42,963 nt of DNA from Deltaproteobacteria bacterium (lineage in GTDB: Bacteria; Desulfobacterota; WTBG01; JAGOGO01): contig JAGOGO010000011.1 of NCBI GenBank assembly GCA_017996625.1, positions 1 through 42,963 of the forward strand, read 5' to 3'. Position 1 is the stretch's first letter, and the number at the start of each line of letters is the position of its first letter. The position numbers and the translations under genes are program-made. The notes beneath the pieces are model-generated. The model saw nothing but the letters and a program-made list of their open reading frames with translations, was not told the origin of the DNA and ran no database searches. Shown in pieces: positions 34,064 through 42,963 of the stretch.

Positions 34064-35378
34064 ACAGCCACGACTCTTTTTTATCGTCAACGATGAGGCG
34101 CTTGAGTATTATTCTGAGCATGCGTCCATTATTGATTCCTTTAGCGGCACGTTCTATATCGGTCAGAATACCGGCAAAGCCCGGGACGTTATGGGCGCCT
34201 CAGTTGCCATAGTACACAGCATCACCGACCTTATTCCACTGATCGATTTTTTCTATCCAACCATGTATACCGCCTGGCCCAGTATCTGTTCTGCATGCTG
34301 GATACCTGATTTACAGCATGCGCACCTGCCGCAGCTTTTCACCCCCGATCAGCTGACCAGCAGAACTAATGCCATCAGTACAATTTCCCAGGAGGCGCGG
34401 CTTATCGTCTTCAGCAGCAAAGACGCGCAAAACGATTTCCTGGGTCTGTATCCCCGTTCTTCCGCAATTACACGACTGCTTCCCTTTCATATCCTCCCCT
34501 GCGAAGAATGGTACCGCCACGACCCCCGGGCAGTTCAGCAAACGTATCAGCTCCCCGACAGTTTTATGATCTGTTGTAACCAGTTCTGGAAGCACAAGGA
34601 TCATTTCAGTCTCATCGAGGCCGTCTACCGACTTCGCCAGGACAGTATTGACGTCCACGTCGTGTGCACTGGCAGCACCAGTGACTACCGGGCACCGGAC
34701 TATTTTTCCCACCTCCAGGAAACCATCCACAGTCGGGGAGTGGAGGATCTCTTCCATATTCTCGGTGATATTCCTCGTGATGACCAAATCCAGCTAATGC
34801 GAAGAGCTCTGGCGGTTATCCAGCCCTCCCTCTTTGAAGGATGGAGTACGGTGGTAGAAGAGGCACGCAGCTTAGGAAAACCAATCGTTCTTTCCGATCT
34901 TCCGGTTAATGTCGAGCAAGGTCCTTCTCGTGGTCTTTTTTTCAAGAAGAACGATCCCGATGATTTGGCCCGCGCTCTTCGCAGCGTTCTTACTGCGGAA
35001 ATTCCGGGTGCTGACCTGGTCCGAGAAGCCGATGCTGCAAAAGAAACCGCACGACTGGTGGAATCGTACGGTCGGGCTTTTTGCTCGCTCGTCGTGGAAG
35101 CGCACTTCATCTATCAGAAGCGTATACGAGGAATGAGTGATGCCTTATGGAAGCTGCTGACGAAGCCGATCCATGAAGATGAATGGAACGAATCGAATGA
35201 GATGTCCGGCGCATCAATGAGATCTGATGCAGGTGGACAAAAACACTCTGAGGTCATTGATCAGTGCGACTGCGGCAGACGATTCAATGTCGCCTGCCCT
35301 CATTGTTCCACGCTGATCTGTATCAGTCATAAGGGTACCTGGGAATGTTGTGCGTGTGGGAAGCAGTTTGCAGTATAA
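33954..35378 (+). CDS. GT4-type glycosyltransferase with C-terminal zinc-ribbon-like tail
   Basis: 474 residues with a GT-B fold. The N-terminal domain begins IRVGILLVGAGWKGGVSYI. The C-terminal domain has NQFWKHKDHFSLIEAV and the E-x7-E-like motif SLFEGWSTVVEEA, then LGKPIVLSDLPVN. After residue 400 come a polar linker and a Cys-rich tail (CDCG, CPHC, a lone Cys, then CCACG; about 438-472) that could bind zinc, unusual for this family. The ATG at 33954 follows AAGGA. It overlaps the epimerase gene by 110 bases. Third gene of the sigma-54 operon; likely adds a sugar during filament glycosylation. Confidence 0.88.
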   Translation: MIHNIRVGILLVGAGWKGGVSYITSLVTAVASLPPDEQPRLFFIVNDEALEYYSEHASIIDSFSGTFYIGQNTGKARDVMGASVAIVHSITDLIPLIDFFYPTMYTAWPSICSACWIPDLQHAHLPQLFTPDQLTSRTNAISTISQEARLIVFSSKDAQNDFLGLYPRSSAITRLLPFHILPCEEWYRHDPRAVQQTYQLPDSFMICCNQFWKHKDHFSLIEAVYRLRQDSIDVHVVCTGSTSDYRAPDYFSHLQETIHSRGVEDLFHILGDIPRDDQIQLMRRALAVIQPSLFEGWSTVVEEARSLGKPIVLSDLPVNVEQGPSRGLFFKKNDPDDLARALRSVLTAEIPGADLVREADAAKETARLVESYGRAFCSLVVEAHFIYQKRIRGMSDALWKLLTKPIHEDEWNESNEMSGASMRSDAGGQKHSEVIDQCDCGRRFNVACPHCSTLICISHKGTWECCACGKQFAV

Positions 35379-35387
35379 AGGAGGGAC

Positions 35388-35903
35388 TTACCGCTGGTCC
35401 TGCTCATAAGGGTACCAGTCTGACCTGCGCAGGTTCTCGACTTTCATCACCGCAATCTCGTTAGTTCCGGTATTGAAAACGATTTTTCTTCCTTTCTTTC
35501 CGCCCACGTCTTCCGAAACGACGGGGATTCTTTCTCGCGCTAGTAGTTTTCGGGCCATCTGATAATTTTCCTGGCCGATATCTTTCGAGGAAATCTTCTC
35601 GTTGTAGGCTCCGCCGAAAATCTGAGCTTCGAGATGCGCTCCTTCTGATCCATCCTGATACATCATTCGGATCAGAGCCAGTGTTGCGACATTTCCATAA
35701 CAGGCGGTCGCTTCCTCCTTTTTAAGCGTAAGGGGATACGAAAAATGGTTCATTCCCCCAACATTCCGTTTTCGATCAAACAAGCATACCGAGACGGATG
35801 ATCCCAGAACGGTTGAGATCACCGCCGATCTGTCGGCAAGAAAAATGCTCCCGGGTTCAAGAAAATAATTTCGCGCTGCTGGTGTTCTTGTTTCCTTAGC
35901 CAC
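35388..35903 (-). CDS. cheD: chemoreceptor glutamine deamidase CheD (second copy)
   Basis: 171 residues. Deamidates specific glutamines of methyl-accepting chemotaxis proteins and is a partner of CheC-type phosphatases. The catalytic cysteine in LGSSVSVCLFD, the histidine in GGMNHFSYP and the threonine in YGNVAT are present, as is FGGAYNEKI. The last gene of the minus-strand run behind flgL, 9 bases from the convergent glycosyltransferase stop. A second, more divergent cheD lies at 42428, so the two may serve different receptors or signalling arms. Confidence 0.93.
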   Translation of the reverse strand: MAKETRTPAARNYFLEPGSIFLADRSAVISTVLGSSVSVCLFDRKRNVGGMNHFSYPLTLKKEEATACYGNVATLALIRMMYQDGSEGAHLEAQIFGGAYNEKISSKDIGQENYQMARKLLARERIPVVSEDVGGKKGRKIVFNTGTNEIAVMKVENLRRSDWYPYEQDQR

Positions 35904-35955
35904 TATCTTAGTACCTCTCCAATTCGTTCAAACAACTCAGCGCCGGCAGGAATCC

Positions 35956-36432
35956 TCAGTGGTGATGTTTCTCCAAGTCAATGATTAATCCCATTGAATC
36001 GAGCATGTCCCACGCCTGTTGCCGTTCCTGGTCACTTCGATCTTCTGACCCGCATACAATCAGAGCCTTGATAACCTCATCGCTCAATCCCGCTTGTTTA
36101 AGCTCGATAATATCGTTCACCGTGGCAAACTTGAGCGGTTGGATTTCTTTTCCATACACAACCGGCTCCCGGTTTTTCATAAATGACCCCTCGCGCACGA
36201 CAATCTGGATCGTCTCATCACTCAGGCCCGCTTGTTTCAAGGATACGATTTCCTGAACAGTGAATGCAGACGTTTCCAGCGCCTTTTCCTGCACGAGTAC
36301 CTGAATGGTATCGTCACGGACTCCGGCCCGCTTCAGCGTAATGAGGGCTTCGGGATCCAGCGCGTATCCGACAGTGCCAGCAAGCCAGCAACTGATGAAG
36401 AGCAGGAAGAGCACTCGTTGGCTGGGCTGCAT
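35956..36432 (-). CDS. exported protein with three LKxAG-SDE-type repeats, unknown function
   Basis: 158 residues. An N-terminal signal peptide (VLFLLFISCWLAGTVGYA, cleavage predicted after Ala 24) precedes three copies of a helical repeat: LITLKRAGVRDDTIQVLV, IVSLKQAGLSDETIQIVV and IIELKQAGLSDEVIKALI. A His tail ends the protein. Such repeats occur in periplasmic proteins of Geobacter-like bacteria without known role. It sits 18 bases after flgL, so it may be co-expressed with hook-junction genes. Confidence 0.82.
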   Translation of the reverse strand: MQPSQRVLFLLFISCWLAGTVGYALDPEALITLKRAGVRDDTIQVLVQEKALETSAFTVQEIVSLKQAGLSDETIQIVVREGSFMKNREPVVYGKEIQPLKFATVNDIIELKQAGLSDEVIKALIVCGSEDRSDQERQQAWDMLDSMGLIIDLEKHHH

Positions 36433-36450
36433 CGTTTATATCCTCGTGGG

Positions 36451-37968
36451 TTACCTGAGAAAGTCGATAAGTGAGGGCTGAATTACCTTGGCTGCCGCCG
36501 CAAGTGAGGCCTGATAGGCGGCTTCCTGGCTGGCGAGGTCAGCTGTTACCTTGGCAAGATCGGCATCTTCCGTGTTGGAAAGCGTTTCCGTTACCTGGAG
36601 AAGAAACATCTCCCAGTGAGTCTCGGTCGCTTCGATGCGATTGAGCCGGGCACCTGCCTCCGCCCGGACAGTCGCTACCTGTTCCAGGGCTTGTCCCAAC
36701 GGCTCAATCTGCCGGGAAATGCCGTCGATATCATTATGTTCGAGTGCGACCTGAAGCTCATGGAGCGCCTCAAAGATATCCACCGCACTGTCGAACACCT
36801 CACTTCCGGTAAAATTAACTCGCTGGAGCGCACTCTCGCCTGCAGCGATGCGGATTGCACCCTCATCCCCATGGTAGGTTGCATACTCTCCGCTCATGTC
36901 AGGATGCCAAACATCGACGGAAAACGTATCGCCCGCTGTCACCGTTCCCGCACCCAGCTGTACCTGCAACCCTTCAACAACAGTAATCAGGGTTCCGGGA
37001 ACATAGGTGGCGTCAAGCGTGATTTCACCTTCGCCGTATGATCCATCATTCCACTGAATCGTTATGCTGTCGGTGCCCACAGTACCTGTTCCCGATGCAG
37101 AGGCAATTCTGAACTCAAATGTCTTGCTGGTTGTGCCGCTGTAACTTCCTCCCGAAGAGACGGTCGAAGTCCCCGCCCACGTTGCTGCTGGCTCAGCTGC
37201 ATCGATGAGTGCAGCAGGGTTGGAGGTATTGAAGAGAAGATTGCTGGTGTTTCCGCTCACCCTGATCGTCTGGTCGCCTGACGTCCAGTTGGCAGTGAGC
37301 ACGAGACGATCCGGATTTGATGAGGATCCATCATCCACAATTGCTGCACTCAAAAGATTACCTGCGGCATCATCCGCCGCCTCTATAGCATCACGGAGGG
37401 CGGTCAGGCTGGTACCATTTGCCACATCAACGGTAAAACTTTTCGATCCCACTGAAATGGTCCAGGTTTCAGTCCGATTCAAAACAAAGGTTGCCTGGTC
37501 GACCCCTTGCGAGCCTAGCCGGGTATCGTCGTAGTACGGTGGCGTATCGGTCTGATGGCCGGCAAACAGATACCCCTGGGTCACCTTAGTATTCGCAAGC
37601 TGCATGATCTGATCGTGAATGTCGTTGATTTCTTCTGCAGCAATAGCTCGGGTCTGAGCTGTAGCAGTAGCGGTTGCCTGATACACAGCAAGTTCTTTGG
37701 CTCGAGTCAGAAGAGTGCCGACGGTATCCAGCGCGCCGTCGACGTGTTCCAGATTCGATTTGCCATACATAATATTGCGCTGGTACTGTTCGATACGCGC
37801 GATTGTCTCACGGTAGTTCAACACATGAGCCATTCCGGTAGGATCATCGGACGGACGATTTATCCGTTTTGTGGAGGAGATGATGTTCTGCGTTTTGTAG
37901 AGCCGTTCGATATTTCGAAAAAGGTTCCCGGTAATGCTATTTGCCATAGATTGATTGGTTACCCGCAT
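36451..37968 (-). CDS. flgL: hook-filament junction protein FlgL (HAP3), enlarged
   Basis: Forms the junction between FlgK and the filament. 505 residues against about 300 usually. The N-terminus (MRVTNQSMANSITGNLFRNI) and C-terminus (QEAAYQASLAAAAKVIQPSL) are standard. Between them are a flagellin-IN-like motif (about 165-250) and one 90-residue beta module (about 263-354) matching those in FliD, with TFEFRI, TVGTDSITIQW and GTVTAGDTFSVDV. Two adjacent ATGs exist; 37968 has the AAGGAG at 6 bases. It follows flgK by 62 bases. Confidence 0.95.
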   Translation of the reverse strand: MRVTNQSMANSITGNLFRNIERLYKTQNIISSTKRINRPSDDPTGMAHVLNYRETIARIEQYQRNIMYGKSNLEHVDGALDTVGTLLTRAKELAVYQATATATAQTRAIAAEEINDIHDQIMQLANTKVTQGYLFAGHQTDTPPYYDDTRLGSQGVDQATFVLNRTETWTISVGSKSFTVDVANGTSLTALRDAIEAADDAAGNLLSAAIVDDGSSSNPDRLVLTANWTSGDQTIRVSGNTSNLLFNTSNPAALIDAAEPAATWAGTSTVSSGGSYSGTTSKTFEFRIASASGTGTVGTDSITIQWNDGSYGEGEITLDATYVPGTLITVVEGLQVQLGAGTVTAGDTFSVDVWHPDMSGEYATYHGDEGAIRIAAGESALQRVNFTGSEVFDSAVDIFEALHELQVALEHNDIDGISRQIEPLGQALEQVATVRAEAGARLNRIEATETHWEMFLLQVTETLSNTEDADLAKVTADLASQEAAYQASLAAAAKVIQPSLIDFLR

Positions 37969-38030
37969 CATGCACTCCTTCGCTTCATCCATCATTAACC
38001 GGTAAGGCAAAAAAACAGCAGCAAATCATA

Positions 38031-40542
<2,512 letters not shown>

Positions 40543-41028
40543 TCAGCTCACCGCCTCACCAAGTTCCTTCTCCGTATACAACATCATGCTGAAAATACCG
40601 TCATCCAGTTCGAGCTTGGCGGCCCCAGCCAGCCTCAATCCGCTGGTACAGGAAGCTATTTCTTCCTGCTGAATGATCGCCGGAACGCCGATATGAAAAA
40701 TCTCCCGATTCCCCGCCACCGCAGGCAAAAGATTTCCGCAGATAACATTGAGCAGCTCTTTCAGAGCATCCTGCTGCTGCTCAACAGAAATGTCCTCTCC
40801 CGTATCCACACCCAGCATATTTGCCGCAAGCTCAGGGAGAGCATTTTTGGACACCAGCACCACCACGCCGCCCGAAAAGGGACCGCTGAAAGAAACGTTA
40901 GCAATCAGCAGGGACTCACTATCAGTTTCCCCAATATCTTCTTCTGCTGGGACAGCAAAAATGAACGCAAGACCTTCAAGCATCTCCGCCGCAACAGTGC
41001 GCAGTATTTTGCCAATATCAGTTCCCAT
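40543..41028 (-). CDS. cheX: CheX/CheC-like phosphatase
   Basis: 161 residues. The helix ALKELLNVICGNLLP carries the Glu and Asn of the CheC/CheX/FliY active site. Predicted to remove phosphate from CheY. The start at 41028 has GGAGGAAAA and overlaps the end of cheY by 11 bases, so kinase target and phosphatase are made together. It is diverged from the cheX at 9130. CheD partners CheC in Bacillus and Thermotoga; with cheD in this run, CheC could also be the right name. Confidence 0.82.
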   Translation of the reverse strand: MGTDIGKILRTVAAEMLEGLAFIFAVPAEEDIGETDSESLLIANVSFSGPFSGGVVVLVSKNALPELAANMLGVDTGEDISVEQQQDALKELLNVICGNLLPAVAGNREIFHIGVPAIIQQEEIASCTSGLRLAGAAKLELDDGIFSMMLYTEKELGEAVS

Positions 41029-41404
41029 GGTTTTCCTCCATGATTTCCCGAATCGCGTCGCGGACATTTTCCGGCGTGAACGGCTTGTGGATGAATTTCA
41101 CGCCCCTTTGTTTCAGCTGCTCGATGCGCTTTTCGCTCCCTTCAGTCGACACCACGATTACCGGAATCGAACTCATCTCCGCACTCTGTTGCATATTCTC
41201 GATCATCTCTTCCCCGTTCATAACCGGCATATTGATATCAACGATTACCAGATCGATCCAGTTCTCACCGAGTGCTTTGAGGCCTTCGCTTCCGTTTGCC
41301 GCCTGGTGCACTGCTCCAAGCTCGACCCCGCTCATGCCGAGCGACTTAATAATCATAGTCCGCATCACACTGCTGTCATCTACAACGAGAATATTGTAGG
41401 CCAT
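41018..41404 (-). CDS. cheY: chemotaxis response regulator CheY
   Basis: 128-residue single receiver domain with VVDDSSVMRT, the phospho-acceptor aspartate in LVIVDINMPVMNG, the VVSTEGS threonine/serine position and the lysine in FIHKPF. When phosphorylated it should bind the flagellar switch. It is directly followed by the CheX-like phosphatase gene with an 11-base overlap. AGGA lies about 10 bases before the ATG. Confidence 0.93.
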   Translation of the reverse strand: MAYNILVVDDSSVMRTMIIKSLGMSGVELGAVHQAANGSEGLKALGENWIDLVIVDINMPVMNGEEMIENMQQSAEMSSIPVIVVSTEGSEKRIEQLKQRGVKFIHKPFTPENVRDAIREIMEENHGN

Positions 41405-41438
41405 CGCTAGTCATCCTTTTAAAAATCTATACCCGCTC

Positions 41439-41564
41439 TCAATACAACACCCATCGCTGCGTGAGGATAAACGGTTCATACTCCTGCTTGGTACTGTTGT
41501 CCGGCCGCCGCTCCTCTATCCGGATGGTGTACCTGTCGGTGCCGTTAAGGCCTGACGGTACCAT
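41439..41564 (-). CDS. possible 41-residue small protein between HDOD gene and cheY
   Basis: An ATG frame of 41 codons plus stop in the 178-base gap. The peptide contains RYTIRIEERR and YEPFILTQRWVLY, patterns of alternating hydrophobic residues that look like two beta strands and not random sequence. It lies in the same frame as the preceding HDOD gene, six codons after that gene's TAA, so it may be a remnant of a longer C-terminus or a separate mini-gene. The ribosome site is weak. Not recognised. Confidence 0.35.
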   Translation of the reverse strand: MVPSGLNGTDRYTIRIEERRPDNSTKQEYEPFILTQRWVLY

Positions 41565-41582
41565 GAGGTCAGCTGTCAGCCA

Positions 41583-42431
41583 TTATTTCTTGAACATGTC
41601 CCGCAACTCGTCGACCCATTGCAGGGTCTGGCTGGCAACGATTTCCAGTACAGCAGGTTTCAAGCCCAGTCGTGCCGTCACCATTGGCGAGAGCTCGACA
41701 CGCAGTCCTTCCCGACCGATTCCGATTCCCATAGTAAGGCAGAGGACATTCGCCACGTGCACAATATCTATTCCCACGGTGGGCTTTACTGCGCGACCAG
41801 GATCATGATGCCAGCGCACAATCTCGATAACCTCCGCCGGCAAGGACCAGCTCTTAAGGATCTCGGCGCCAACTTCGGCATGATCCATTCCCAGCACCAG
41901 CCTCTCTGCTTCATCAAACGCGATCCCGTCAGCCGCCTTTGCTTCGATTACAGACAGCTCGCTCTTAACGAAGCTCCCCAAAATCAGCTTGCCCAGGTCG
42001 TGAAGAAGGGCGGCGGTATACACTTCATGCGCTGACTGGAGCTTAAGCTCTTTCACCAGCATTTCCGCAGCAATCGATACGCCAATAGAATGGCGCCACA
42101 GTTCTCCGGCAGGCAGTTCATACCCGACGATCGGTTTTGCCATCAGAGCGCTCACACAGCTTGTCATCACCACCTGGGTGACCCGCTTCCATCCCAGAAG
42201 AATGATTGCCTGCTTAACCGAACCGACCTTCGTTGGAAGCCCAAAATAGGCTGAGTTAGACAGCTTGAGGATATTTGCCGTCAGGCTGGGCTCGTACCGT
42301 ACAACTTCTTCTATCTGGCCCGGTGTTGTATCAGGATCGTCCAGCAATGCTAGAAGCTTTGCGGCAGCGCCAGACATACTGGGGAAATTCTGCACCTGAG
42401 AGAAGAGTTTTTTCTTGTCTTTCTCGTTCAC
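41583..42431 (-). CDS. HDOD-domain protein (paralog)
   Basis: 282 residues with one HDOD domain: NFPSMSGAAAKLLALL at the start, ILKLSNSAYFGLP, ALLHDLGKLILGSF, DHAEVGAEILKSW and RWHHDPG. Close in length and layout to the HDOD protein at 11115, and it too retains HD-type histidines. The GTG start overlaps the cheD stop (GTGA), so the two are coupled. HDOD adaptors next to cheD/cheY probably feed a second signal into motility control. Confidence 0.9.
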   Translation of the reverse strand: MNEKDKKKLFSQVQNFPSMSGAAAKLLALLDDPDTTPGQIEEVVRYEPSLTANILKLSNSAYFGLPTKVGSVKQAIILLGWKRVTQVVMTSCVSALMAKPIVGYELPAGELWRHSIGVSIAAEMLVKELKLQSAHEVYTAALLHDLGKLILGSFVKSELSVIEAKAADGIAFDEAERLVLGMDHAEVGAEILKSWSLPAEVIEIVRWHHDPGRAVKPTVGIDIVHVANVLCLTMGIGIGREGLRVELSPMVTARLGLKPAVLEIVASQTLQWVDELRDMFKK

Positions 42432-42901
42432 AGCTCTGTCTCCTGCCCATTGGAGCGAATCGTTGTCCTTCCGGTAAGGAGGTCAAAAAACACCGTTCTG
42501 CTGAATGTCCCACCGACATCCTCCGACTCCAGCAGGATATTGTTCTTCCACAGCAGCTTCTTCAGAACGGTGAAGTTGCGCTCTCCAATGCGAAAAGCCT
42601 CATTGTCGCCGAGCGGCTTTCCGCAACCCGCCGCCTTGACGATCAAGCGGTTTTTTTGACCTCCGAGATCATAGAGCTGATGAAACAACTCCGGCACCCC
42701 GACATCCACGAACATGTATGGATTGGTCCGCGCTTTCTCCTCATTAATTTTCGCAAGCGGAAGCATTGCATGCAGAAGCCCGCCTATTCGTATAACCGGA
42801 TCATAGACCATCAGTCCGAGGCAACTTCCCAAAGCATGGGTAACAAGCTGATCGCCCTCTTTGCCGATTTTCATGTCCGCAACACCCACAATAACCTTCA
42901 T
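42428..42901 (-). CDS. cheD: chemoreceptor glutamine deamidase CheD (first copy)
   Basis: 157 residues. The catalytic cysteine is in ALGSCLGLMVYD and the histidine in IGGLLHAMLP, with VKAAGCGKP and ESEDVGGTFSRTVFF toward the C-terminus, as in typical CheD. ATG 42901 is preferred over a TTG nine bases earlier, although the ribosome site is weak. First gene in view of the cheD-HDOD-cheY-cheX-cheB-flgK-flgL run; the promoter would be beyond the window edge. It is more standard in motif spacing than the copy at 35388. Confidence 0.94.
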   Translation of the reverse strand: MKVIVGVADMKIGKEGDQLVTHALGSCLGLMVYDPVIRIGGLLHAMLPLAKINEEKARTNPYMFVDVGVPELFHQLYDLGGQKNRLIVKAAGCGKPLGDNEAFRIGERNFTVLKKLLWKNNILLESEDVGGTFSRTVFFDLLTGRTTIRSNGQETEL

Positions 42902-42963
42902 GTTTATCAAGCCCGTTTAGCCGATAGGTTTCTGATACACCGCTGGCCTTACATACAAAAACT

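Overview
This is a 43 kb stretch of a flagellated, Gram-negative-type bacterial chromosome, about half GC. It combines CheD, CheX, CheB and HDOD proteins, sigma-54 and sigma-28 flagellar promoters, a GT41 (O-GlcNAc-transferase-like) enzyme and intergenic REP-like palindromes. This mix resembles Desulfobacterota (former Deltaproteobacteria) or nearby phyla, but no rRNA or other phylogenetic marker is present, so the lineage is an inference.

Layout. (1) 1-7 kb: arginine genes argB-argD-argG (minus strand), then on the plus strand a queuosine-salvage pair, a QNG1/DUF2419 queuosine-5'-phosphate glycosidase and a tRNA-guanine transglycosylase with a eukaryote-like substrate-pocket change, followed by a FmdB-type zinc-ribbon protein. 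(2) 7-12.7 kb, minus strand: a signalling cluster of receiver, HDOD, GAF histidine kinase, CheX, receiver-STAS and degenerate EAL-HDOD proteins. A sigma-28 promoter lies in front of cheX. (3) 13.1-14.8 kb: a flagellin gene behind two tandem sigma-28 promoters. The variable domain of this flagellin is replaced by about 170 residues of Ala/Ser/Gln hexapeptide repeats. (4) 15.4-26.7 kb, minus strand: a glycan-modification island with MerR regulator, GDP-mannose 4,6-dehydratase, a methyltransferase-kinase-methyltransferase polyprotein carrying a perfect 565-bp internal repeat, a TPR-GT41 glycosyltransferase, a Maf/CgeB-like glycosyltransferase, an unknown small protein and a TPR-FkbM methyltransferase. 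(5) 27.1-30.7 kb, plus strand: sigma-54 promoter, very large fliD, fliS and a FliT/FlgN-like helical protein. (6) 30.7-35.4 kb: a sulfotransferase and, divergently, a methyltransferase-epimerase-glycosyltransferase operon, each with its own good -24/-12 promoter. (7) 35.4-42.9 kb, minus strand: cheD, HDOD, cheY, cheX, cheB, flgK, flgL, a small exported repeat protein and a second cheD.

Working model. Sigma-54 turns on the cap/chaperone genes and at least two glycan loci. Sigma-28 turns on flagellin and part of the chemotaxis signalling. The glycan genes surrounding fliC and fliD probably decorate the Ser-rich hexapeptide domain of the flagellin with a sugar that may be methylated, deoxygenated and sulfated. 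The unusual flagellin plus its dedicated modification genes is the most interesting system here. Secondary points are a 90-residue beta module shared by FliD (twice) and FlgL, the self-repeated methyltransferase polyprotein, and the queuine-salvage pair.
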